This document shows positions 1 through 8,105 of a DNA stretch of 64,000 bases, one piece after another (within the stretch, counting starts at the first letter, position 1; every line of letters begins with the position of its first letter). The position numbers and the translations under genes were made by a program. This stretch comes from Anthonomus grandis grandis. Lineage: Eukaryota > Arthropoda > Insecta > Coleoptera > Curculionidae. The notes below the pieces were generated by a model. The model was not told where the DNA came from and did not search any database. It saw nothing but the letters and a program-made list of their open reading frames with translations. The stretch lies in the NCBI RefSeq assembly GCF_022605725.1, contig NC_065550.1, positions 9,672,001-9,736,000 on the forward strand, in the 5' to 3' direction.

Positions 1-547
1 ACCAGCCACCAGCAAACAATTTGTTATAAGGCTTTGTCAAATCTGACATACAGATGAATACAAGAAATGTTTTTTTTTTTCCTTTTATCAATCTCACAAC
101 CATACATTTGAAGTAAGACACGTTAACATTACTCCAAGATTCGCTCATTAAAATTTTTTTAAACTTTGCACAAGGGTTTGCCAGATTGGTCTCTTCAAAA
201 AGTTATCTTACATTTTTTCTATAAAATGTACAGGGAAGCCAATAATTGACCCCCTTAAAATTTACGTGGGATTTCCTATGTTCCGCTCGGCAACGCACCA
301 CCCGGTATGTTATTCGTTTACTGTTAATAAAATTAATGCAGCAGACAGTTTGGATTTGGATAAATGCAGAAAATTGCTATTAATTTTTATCTTGCATAAA
401 TTACTATAATCCATTTGATTCTATATTTGTTTTTTTTTAAGTTGCAAGTTAGTGTGCTAAAAACTTTTCAATATTTTTGTCAATATCAACTTATTATTTT
501 TAAATTGAAAGAACTCGTCCATTATCTCAAAGAGACCTACGTAACTA

Positions 548-719
548 GAGAAAAAAATTAAAACTCCAAGTATCGGTCTCAAAATGTCTTTTTAATTAAT
601 CAGGTGACATGTTTCGCTAATAAAGCATCATCAGACCTTATAGCTAGATGACCTGCTAAGTACTTAATTAATTAAAAAGACATTTTGAGACTGAGACTTG
701 GAGTTTTAATTTTTTTCTC
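548..719. repeat. Inverted repeat enclosing a hammerhead-like loop (PLE pseudo-LTR remnant)
   Basis: Positions 548-600 and 664-719 are near-perfect inverted copies of one another, about 53 bp each. Both run from a GAGAAAAAAATTAAAACTCC-type end to an ATTAATT-rich inner end. The 63 bp between them holds the hammerhead-like motif at 602-638. The same design, short inverted arms around a conserved core, recurs at 5,700-5,870 with another sequence. Penelope-like elements are known to carry such pseudo-LTRs, and the motif type matches. No coding part of a PLE is attached here, so this is a solo remnant. Confidence 0.75.
602..638 (-). ncRNA. Candidate type I hammerhead ribozyme of PLE type
   Basis: On the minus strand the order is AGGT, CTGATGA, a small stem-loop (TGC-TTTATTA-GC), GAAAC, AT, GTC, ACCT. 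CTGATGA and GAAA are the two conserved core boxes and GTC is the expected cleavage triplet. The outer AGGT and ACCT are complementary and would make a 4 bp stem I. Stem III would be only A-U and C-G closing a tiny loop, as described for the minimal hammerheads of Penelope-like elements. One extra U sits between the first core box and stem II, and stem II is only about 2 bp. Activity is therefore unproven and might need dimerisation. Confidence 0.6.
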
Positions 720-2915
720 TTATTATTTTTAGTTGACCACCTCAAAGTTCTGTCATTTACTTTAATTAATGAACCTATATTACCTCACGAACCAAAAAAG
801 CAGCAGTGCAATATAGCTAAAAAAGGTGCACCAGCTTAGTTTATTAGCTTTAATAAATATATAATTTTTTTGTGGAGGAGGTATTGTTAATTACATATTT
901 TTAATTATTCATTGACATCTTATGTAACATCTACTAAAGCTATGTGGTTATGGTTCTATTTTATGTTATAATATTTATTTAGAACAATGCCACTTGCTTC
1001 ATCTTAAAAAACCGCTAGTAAACAGAAAGAGATAAGAACAGAAGAAAAACACATACATATATTGCAAATAACAGTGAGGAGACTAAGGCTTTGCAAACGT
1101 ATTCACTTTGTTTGAATACTTGAAAGAAGAGACATTTCCAAGAATGCTGAACCTGCCATTAGAGTAAGAATACTTTGGTTCCACACTATTAAAACAAATA
1201 TTTGTTTCTAATAATTCAATTTGAATATGAATTTAATACAATTTTGTTTGACATCTGAGATGTAGTTTATATTTCTATGTATTAAATACATCTCTATTTA
1301 TGAATGTAAAAAAATGCAAATTACTTCTCTTAGTAAAAAAACTTAATTTTTTAGTTGTCTGTATCTGGTCCAGCTGTCGGTAGTGTGCTTTGTATCTTCC
1401 ACTACCCACATTGTCTGTAACAAGAAAATCACTGTCTTCCTGTTAGTATCTGTATATCCTCTATCTTATATGCAATATAATTTACATATTTAAAGAGTTC
1501 ATGTTAGAGAATGCATGCACTATTCACCGGTTAAGTATTTTGAGATCTTAAACTATATATTATGTACTTTTTAGTGTTTAACTTCTCACTTTTGTTGTGT
1601 TTTTTATATTTATTCACCATAATGTTGTTGACTGTTCTACTAATAGATTTGTGTGTATTTTAAAAATGTTGTTGATTCTTTTTATAGCATATATTTAATG
1701 TTCATTTTAATTTGTTAATGACATTTTTAATAAACAAAAATGAAGTATATTTTGAGTTCTTTTATGGCATATTTTATTTTTATTGTTCTGTCAAATATAC
1801 TAACAATGTAAAAAATATAAATTTTTAGTATTTATTATGAATAATTTTTAACAAAAATTTAGATATATCCAATTTTGTTGCCCCACTTTATAAATATTCA
1901 CTAAAGTTTTTTATTTCAATTCTAATGACTTAAATTGATTGCACCCTTTATCAGAAACTATATCTTTATTTAAAATGCATATTTAAAAAATTTGAATTTC
2001 CCAAGCTTTAGTTCAACAATTAAAAATGGAAATATCTAATTAGAAATACTATAAGCCATAAAAATAAACATTTTAAAATTTTAAATACTAGAGGAGTCTT
2101 TTCTCCACTAACTCTTGTTTACTAACTTTTCAATGTTACATTGACTCTACTTCAGAATGCACTACTTCCTTAATATTTTGGTTTATGTCTATAAATGAAA
2201 TATAAAGGTCAACAAATGTGAACCATGTGTAGGATGTTGCCCTTACAAGCAAAATCAGATTTCCTAAATTTAAATGACTGATCATCTTAAAATTCTATTT
2301 AGGAATGAGTAGTTTGGTCTATAAGTATATGGTTTGAGTATAAAAATACATTTTTTCTAAGATTTAGATATGTTGATTTTAATGCTTTTAAAATTTATTT
2401 TAATTGTAGGTGGCAAATGACAATTGGTAGTTTGTAATTTATAGTTTTAGGTCTATAATTACTATTCACAAACTTATTTGGAAGAGTGATATCTACACTT
2501 TTCCACTTAAATCCCAGCTTAGTAGTCCCACTACCTACTATACAAGTTTACCAATCCTAGATTTTTAAAACTGGTGGTTCAATTTGTTGAAATAAAAATA
2601 GTCTTGAGTGACATCAGCTTTTGATGGAGAAGACAAGTGCATTTCCTTCATTAAATATAAATTTAAATGCTGAACAATGACCTCACCAATATTTAAAACA
2701 AGCAGGTATAAAATAATAGATGTGTTAACATAGTAGCAGAAACAATGTTTATGTGAGTCTCATTTTGTTTAATATACATATCTTGTCATAATCAAAATAG
2801 TGCAGTGCAATAGGCCAATGTTTGATGACATTGGTCTTAAACTTCTACAAATTTTACACAAATATATACCACATTTTATCAAATTAAACAATGTAAAATT
2901 AGGTACATGACTTAC
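720..2915. other. AT-rich non-coding stretch downstream of RpL12 exon 4
   Basis: If RpL12 follows its usual gene length, this stretch is its next intron, because the donor at 2,911-2,915 opens into it. I looked for the missing terminal coding exon of about 32 codons and did not recognise it here. No open frame, transposon end or RNA gene stands out. The sequence is low-complexity AT-rich DNA. Confidence 0.5.
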
Positions 2916-3558
2916 CTAACACTTCTTTGACAGTTCCAGACAAGCTTTTAGCCATGGACCTGGGTCTCATTTGCCTTGCAATGGCAATAACATCATCAAA
3001 AGAAATATTTCCACTGTGCTTAACTAAAAAAATAGTTCCCATTTATGATATTCACTTACATCAAATAAAACAGACTTACTGTTTTTTTGCTTCTTTCTGT
3101 CCCTTGGAGGCTCCTTCAAAGCTTTAATAATAAGGGAGGCTGCAGAAGGTACAACTGAAATAGTGGCCTGTCTGTTCTGGATTTTCAGCTGAACAGTGAT
3201 TTTAAGACCTTTCCAGTCGGCTGTGCCTTTGGCGATGTCATCTCCTACTTTTTTAGGTGACTACAAATATACAACATATTAATAACATTTTTAAACAGGC
3301 TCTGGGAGGTTATGTTTACATGTTGTTTATTTCTTGATATAGAGGATAAAAGCTACTTACCAAACCTAGTGGACCAATTTTAGGAGCCAGGGATGAAGTG
3401 GCACCTACTTCTCCTCCTACACATCTCAAATAAACTGAAAAAAGCGATAGATAGAGTATATTCGTTCCTATTAGGTAGGGTGACAAATAATAGGTGTTTC
3501 TTTACAGATTTATCTACATACCAAATTTAACTTCATTGGGATCGAATTTTGGAGGCAT
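2916..3558 (-). CDS. RpL12: 60S ribosomal protein L12 (uL11), exons 1-4, 3' end missing
   Basis: This is cytosolic ribosomal protein uL11, which binds the GTPase-associated centre of 28S rRNA at the base of the stalk. The exons are 3,522-3,558, 3,361-3,434, 3,080-3,260 and 2,916-3,023. All are bounded by GT/AG and stay in frame, giving 133 codons plus one base of about 165 expected. The start MPPKFDPNEVKFVYLRC, the block GATSSLAPKIGPLGLSPKKV and the C-terminal MRPRSMAKSLSGTVKEVLG identify the family clearly. The start is fixed because it gives the standard MPPKFDP terminus. Exon 4 ends in a good donor (GTAAGT), so at least one more exon is needed; I could not find it between 1 and 2,910. It may lie outside the window. 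I see no frameshift or stop, so the gene looks functional. Confidence 0.95.
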
Positions 3559-3828
3559 GATTTACTCTTTTTAGTAAAGTTTTATTGAAAAAACGGCCTC
3601 TAAAAGCCGATGATGATGGATTTTTAAAAAGTTAAACTTTTCGCCAAATATTGACGATCTAAAAGGAGCCTGTCTAAGTTGTCAGTCATTATATGACATA
3701 AGCGCCATTCTTCTTCTTATGAAATGTTCTGGGCACAACAATGTAGCAACACAAGCTACTCTGTTAAAACGTTCAAGGAAACTGCAGCCAAATTTGCTTG
3801 AAATCAGTTTACTACAATTCAGCAAGAG
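3559..3828. promoter_or_regulatory. RpL12 5' leader and probable promoter, possibly bidirectional
   Basis: This 270 bp lies directly upstream of the RpL12 start codon on the minus strand. A short ATG-initiated open exon with a good splice donor points the other way at 3,829. It should hold the RpL12 5' UTR and transcription start. I do not see a TATA box that I would call. Its position between two opposed start codons is the only evidence for a shared promoter. Confidence 0.4.
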
Positions 3829-3856
3829 ATGGTTCTAAGCGCCGTTACTTTTTATG
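3829..3856 (+). CDS. Candidate first coding exon of a divergent gene
   Basis: An ATG in a fair context (GAGATGG) opens nine codons, MVLSAVTFY, plus one base. A consensus donor GTAAGTTT follows directly. The exon lies about 270 bp upstream of RpL12 and is divergent from it, the usual place for a gene sharing a promoter. I do not recognise the protein from nine residues and found no convincing second exon downstream before the transposon-rich region. It could be chance. Confidence 0.22.
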
Positions 3857-4904
3857 GTAAGTTTTAGTGTGTGAGAGGTAAACCGATGCAATCAAAACTA
3901 TATTTTTGTGTTCTCTGGTTGCAATTTTGTTTTACTTGGTAAAAGAGATATTGTTTGATTTTATAATAATATCGAAAAATGTATGTTTCCTTAACTAACA
4001 CTGGCAACTTCGGTCCACCTTTTGGTTCCTATGACGTCACACAAAAAATTCTTCCGAAATCATTTGGGAGACAAGATTGGTTAAAGTCGTGAACCCTAGA
4101 AATCAGGACGTACAACGCCTATGCTGAGCTGTGTATACAGCGAGGCGAAAATCGGGGGGACATGAACGTTTCCCCACCACTCGTTCTGTCGCACTCGTCA
4201 CACGTTCGTTTCTCTCTCGTGCTCATGTAACCCAGTATTGCGCAGAAACGTCAGCCTGCTTCTGCCGAAACTTTCATTAATAAAATTTTGCGAAAAATCT
4301 TAACGAAGTGCTAATGCGTGGTCAGCACTTCAATAAGTCAGATTCTTAAGCCTTGAAAGCCTGAAAATCTCAGTAATAAATAATTCAATTATAATAATTG
4401 AAATTCTATGTATGTGAAAATCATTTCACTTCTAATTAATTTATGCCCAATTCAAGGAAGGCCTTTAAACCAAATGAGATACCTTCAGTTAACAACCTCC
4501 CAGGATTAATACAAGTTAAGTTAGAGTGGTCTTCGTAACAAGTGACCCCACCAGAGGTTGGAAGCTTAAGCTTAATTTTTAATAATAAACTGCTTGGATT
4601 AAACTAAGCTTGATTAATAATTTACCTTTATCGTAGTAAAAGTAAGGCCCAAATGATACTTTGTATGTTTAAAATCAAGAAAATAATATCACTCTATTTC
4701 TTCGAGTTCAAGATGTATCGGGCATTCCATTTTTTAGACTATTATTATAAAGAACTAACCAGTTTGGATCACATTGAGCTGCAGCTGACAACAGTAGCAT
4801 ATGCTGATGGATTGAAAGTTAAAAACTGCATCCGGATGGACTATATGGCAAAAGCATTTTTTCTTTTATTTAATATTTTAACAAATATGTATGACTAATT
4901 TTTG
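3857..4904. other. Non-coding stretch with no recognisable gene
   Basis: The stretch contains a relatively GC-rich patch around 4,010-4,270, possibly a decayed repeat. An 81-codon open frame follows at 4,653-4,898, which I regard as chance because it shows no family motif. A palindromic AAGCTTAA-type pair sits near 4,562-4,615. Nothing else is supported. Confidence 0.4.
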
Positions 4905-5540
4905 AATTGAGTATGCGGTAATTTCTTTGATTTTATTAAATTTTTATTAACCTTTACACATTTACTACAACCTTAACTCTTCATACAACAAAATTCGTAA
5001 TTAAATTAAGTTGTAAGCTTATGCATTATGGAAGTTAGAAGAATGTTTATATTTTATTTAATTTTTTAACAAGTGTGTCCAACTATTAATTTGTATTGTA
5101 TAACTTGTGAATTTTTGCTATAATCTCTTTTTATAATATGGTAATATATTTTGTAAATATTGCTTATTTAATTTCTAAAACTGACCTCTGTATTTGGTAG
5201 GAAATGGTAAATTATAGTACGCAAATAGAAAAAGTGACAAATCGAGGACTTTATTTAATATGGGGACAAAATAAAGTCCCAATTGAACACTTTTTCAATC
5301 TGCCTACTATAAAGAAAGAACTACACATTTTCCACTAATTTTAAGCGTACGGTATAGTAAAGCGAAATTCAAATTTGGAGACAATCAAAATTACCCGCTG
5401 TTATGACGTCACAAGACCATTTTCCCTTCCGGTTAGTACTACTCCTCGACATACAGAGGGCACAAAAGTCAATCGACTTTTAGTGTTCTATTGGCTCTTA
5501 TAGGAGTTTCCTATCGTAGGAACCTTTGGTGTGACTTAAA
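4905..5540 (+). repeat. Dispersed copy of the foldback-element arm
   Basis: This region is a diverged copy of the outer part of the palindromic element at 34.9-37.2 kb, read as the reverse complement of roughly 37,235-36,540. Shared landmarks are the block around ACAAGT(G/C)(T/C)GT with AACTTGTGAATTTTTGC, the block TTTAATATGGGGACAA and the block TTAGTACTACT(C)CTTCGA. The inner third of the palindrome is missing. It shows that the palindrome belongs to a dispersed family and is not a local accident. Confidence 0.8.
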
Positions 5541-5582
5541 TTACGAGACAGTTTGACCACTAATCAAAACTTTTTATTTTAC

Positions 5583-5626
5583 TCTCGACACGTATTTCGC
5601 TAACGATGTTAGCATCTTCGGGAGAA
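5583..5626 (-). ncRNA. Hammerhead-like motif in PLE pseudo-LTR, core altered
   Basis: Minus-strand order: TCTC, CCGAAGA, T, a 6 bp stem (GCTAAC/GTTAGC), GAAA, a short stem III segment, GTC, GAGA. The outer TCTC and GAGA pair as stem I, and stem II is strong. The first core box should be CTGAAGA, but the second base is C. That position is normally essential, so I expect no or weak activity. Confidence 0.5.
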
Positions 5627-5744
5627 GATTACAACTGTGTTAAGTTTGCTAACGATACTAACATCGTAACAAACTTCTAAAAACAAATGAGAATAAAACA
5701 AATTACGAGACAGTTTTACCACTACCCAAATCTCTGTATTCTAC

Positions 5745-5777
5745 TCTCGACACGTGTTTCGCAACATCTTCAGGAGA
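5745..5777 (-). ncRNA. Hammerhead-like motif with intact core but deleted stem II
   Basis: Minus-strand order: TCTC, CTGAAGA, TGTTGC, GAAAC, ACGTGTC, GAGA. Here the core box CTGAAGA is intact, and stem I (TCTC/GAGA) is present. The arm that makes stem II in the sister copies at 5,583 and 6,272 is reduced to a few bases. A broken partner motif lies in inverted orientation at about 5,799-5,822. Confidence 0.45.
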
Positions 5778-6229
5778 AGATTAAAACTGTATTAGGTTTG
5801 TGAAACACGTGTCGAGAGTAGAATATAGATAATTTTGGGTAGTGGTAAAACTGTCTCGTAATTTATTTTATTTTATGATTAAATTCTCATTTCTGTTATT
5901 AGAAATTTGTTTTTTTCTTTAAATATGATGATACCGTAGTATACTATACTAGCGTAGAAAAAAGCTTTTTGGTGTTATAACAATAATTAATATTGAAATG
6001 AATCTATTTGCAATATTGTATGATTGGCTTTGTCGATTGTTAATATTAAATGTATTAAAATGATAAAGATCAAATGTATGATAGTGAAGAAATAGTTACA
6101 TTATTAGTATATTTGTGGGAGTCAGATAAAACTACCCAACTTAATCCACTTAAAATACTCGGATGTAGGGAAAATGATTCCCGGTTACAGAACGTAATTT
6201 ATTAATGCTTGAGTCGCCAATAATAATAC

Positions 6230-6738
6230 TACGAGACAGTTTTACTACTAATCAAAACTCTTTATTTTTAATCTCGACACGTGTTTCGCTAACCATGATA
6301 GCATCTTCGGGAGAAGATTAAAACTATACTAAAACCACTTAAAAATCTCCTTATATACTAATGATGTAACTAATAGAACGGAAAAAACAATTAAGCATGG
6401 CCAAACAAATCTCAAACATTAACTAAACTATATAATTTACTATAGGGGATGGGACCTTTATCTCTGTTAAGAATGTTTTTTTGATTTTTGAATATTGCTA
6501 AACTTTAGTATGCATCTAATTTTCTATTGTTATTAACAGGTTTAAGTAATTTTAAGTTGTCTGTCCCTACAAAGTGACCAGTATTTAAAACATGTTCAGC
6601 CACACTTGACTTTATAACTCTTCCATATTTCACATGAGCTATATGCTCTCTAAATCTGACATTAATTGATTTTCTGGTTTGTCCTATGTAGTTTTTATCA
6701 CAATCGTTGCAATTAATCTCATAGATCCCAAACTGGTG
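6230..6738 (-). pseudogene. Penelope-like retroelement, 3' part with GIY-YIG endonuclease
   Basis: The minus strand from about 6,738 down to 6,505 encodes a GIY-YIG nuclease domain. It reads GIYEINCNDCDKNYIGQTRK, then arginine and histidine positions in FREH, and a C-terminal AEHVLNTGHFVG block. In PLEs this domain follows the reverse transcriptase and nicks target DNA. The frame ends at 6,505 and is followed by the 3' pseudo-LTR, which carries the hammerhead-like motif at 6,272-6,316. The copy is cut off exactly where the GIY-YIG domain begins. Upstream of that point the sequence belongs to a second copy in the opposite direction, so the extension of this open frame above about 6,738 is antisense to that copy and not part of this protein. 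Confidence 0.85.
6272..6316 (-). ncRNA. Hammerhead-like motif in the 3' pseudo-LTR of the PLE copy
   Basis: Minus-strand order: TCTC, CCGAAGA, T, a GCTA.../...TAGC stem II, GAAAC, ACGTGTC, GAGA. Stem I pairing is kept. As at 5,583, the first core box has C where U is conserved. It sits in the expected place, downstream of the GIY-YIG coding end, which supports the PLE assignment. Confidence 0.5.
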
Positions 6739-7640
6739 GGAAGTAGATGATGTGTTTGCTGTGTTCGACAAAAGCAAATGCAATATTGATAATTTTGTAG
6801 AACAACTCCTCAACAACTGTTTTCCATCTATTAAATTTACCTTCAAACAAGAAACAAATAACCAACTTCCAATCTGAGATACTCTTGTCATCAAAAATAA
6901 TAAGTTAGAATTTGATATTTATAGAAAAGAAACAAATACTTTTAGATACATAACTAGTGACTCTAACCATTGTTTTCAACATAAAATGGCTAGCATGCAT
7001 TTCCTGGTACATTATTTGGTCTCATTTCCTCTAAGTAATAGCAGATTTAAAAAAGAAAAAGCAACAATTAAAACAATTGCCAGGGTCAATGATTATGACG
7101 ATTAGATTATTGATAAGCGAATTAGAAGACATAGCTTTAAAGTGAATGTTAAAAACTCCACCACATTTCAAAAAGATGAAAATATTAGCAAATATAGCAA
7201 ACTTTTCTTGCAATACCATACGATCCTTTATTGACGAGAGGCTTTGATAGGGTTTTCAAAGACTTAGGTCTAAAAATGGTCTATCAAAGTTCGGTCAAGT
7301 TAGGAAACCCAAAAGATAAAATGAAGACCAATGAAAAGTCTGGGATCTATTAGATTAATTGCAACGATGGTGATAAAAAGTACATTGTTGAGTTGAAAAG
7401 TCAAGTGTGGCTGAACATGTTTTAAATACTGGTCACTTTGTAGGGATAGACCACTTAAAATTACTTCAACCAATAGAAATAACAATAGAAAATTAGATGC
7501 GTACGAAAGTTTAGCAATATTCTAAAATCAAAAAAACATTCTTAACAGGGATAAAGGTCTAATCCCTTATAGTCAATTATATAGTTAGTGTTTAAGATTT
7601 GTTTGGCCATGCTTCATTGCTTTTTCCGCTCTATTAGTTA
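6739..7640 (+). pseudogene. Penelope-like retroelement, RT C-terminus plus eroded GIY-YIG
   Basis: The plus strand from 6,740 begins at the reverse-transcriptase catalytic aspartates, in VDDVFAVFDKS. It runs through IKFTFKQE, a LEFDIYRKETNTFRYI block and SNHCFQHKMASMHFLVH, all typical of PLE reverse transcriptase. A decayed GIY-YIG start (INCNDG) follows from about 7,347, then the AEHVLNTGHFVG block after a deletion of roughly 40 codons. The 3' tail matches that of the opposite copy but ends before the hammerhead motif. Several stops and frameshifts are present. The first Y of the YVDD catalytic motif falls at the junction with the inverted copy. Confidence 0.85.
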
Positions 7641-8105
7641 AATAAACACTTCTTAATAATTAAGACATAAACGGTTATCGCGAGTATATAAAGAACATTA
7701 AACTAAAATTACATGACCAACCGCGTAATTACAAAGGATTTAAAACACGGCGACCGCGCGACGTTGAATGGTTATCAAATCGAAGACTTTTTACTTGTTT
7801 TTTTTTGCCTTGGTGGCAGACACAATAGCGCGTAAATATAAATAGATCGATAGATAAGCAATGTTGACACTACACTTATTTCAGGATTAGTGGAAAATAA
7901 TGTCCTGAACAATATTATATAATCACTTACACTATTATAAATGTATGGTGTTAGTCAAAAATGTCAAAATCAAAGGGAAGAAATTTGCTGAATAAAAGAA
8001 TGCTCTATATTTATGTTAATGTAGTTTAACGAGACTTTGAATCTGACATAAAATATGTAGGAGCTATTTTTGACCTTCAGTTAATTTTTTTTCCTATCTA
8101 GACTA
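7641..8105. other. Spacer between PLE copies and pogo-like transposon
   Basis: I see no gene or transposon end here. A GC-richer patch around 7,735-7,775 is flanked by AT-rich DNA. The last two bases, TA at 8,104-8,105, are the left target duplication of the pogo-like element. Confidence 0.5.

Larger units (their letters stand above)
5541..5870. repeat. PLE pseudo-LTR fragments arranged as inverted copies
   Basis: Three blocks contain the ACGAGACAGTTT(T)ACCACTA end and the CTCGACACGTGTTTCGC core: about 5,541-5,640, 5,700-5,785 and, inverted, 5,790-5,868. The last two face each other. Together they form a palindrome of about 165 bp whose two ends both read as the pseudo-LTR terminus. This is the termini-only remnant of a Penelope-like element. 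Confidence 0.75.

Noticed and set aside
4653..4898. 81-codon open frame upstream of the repeat copy
   Set aside because: AT-driven composition, no motif, no splice or neighbour support.
6739..6894. Extension of the minus-strand GIY-YIG open frame above 6,738
   Set aside because: This part is antisense to the reverse transcriptase of the opposite Penelope-like copy, so the open frame is a fusion artefact of the inverted junction.
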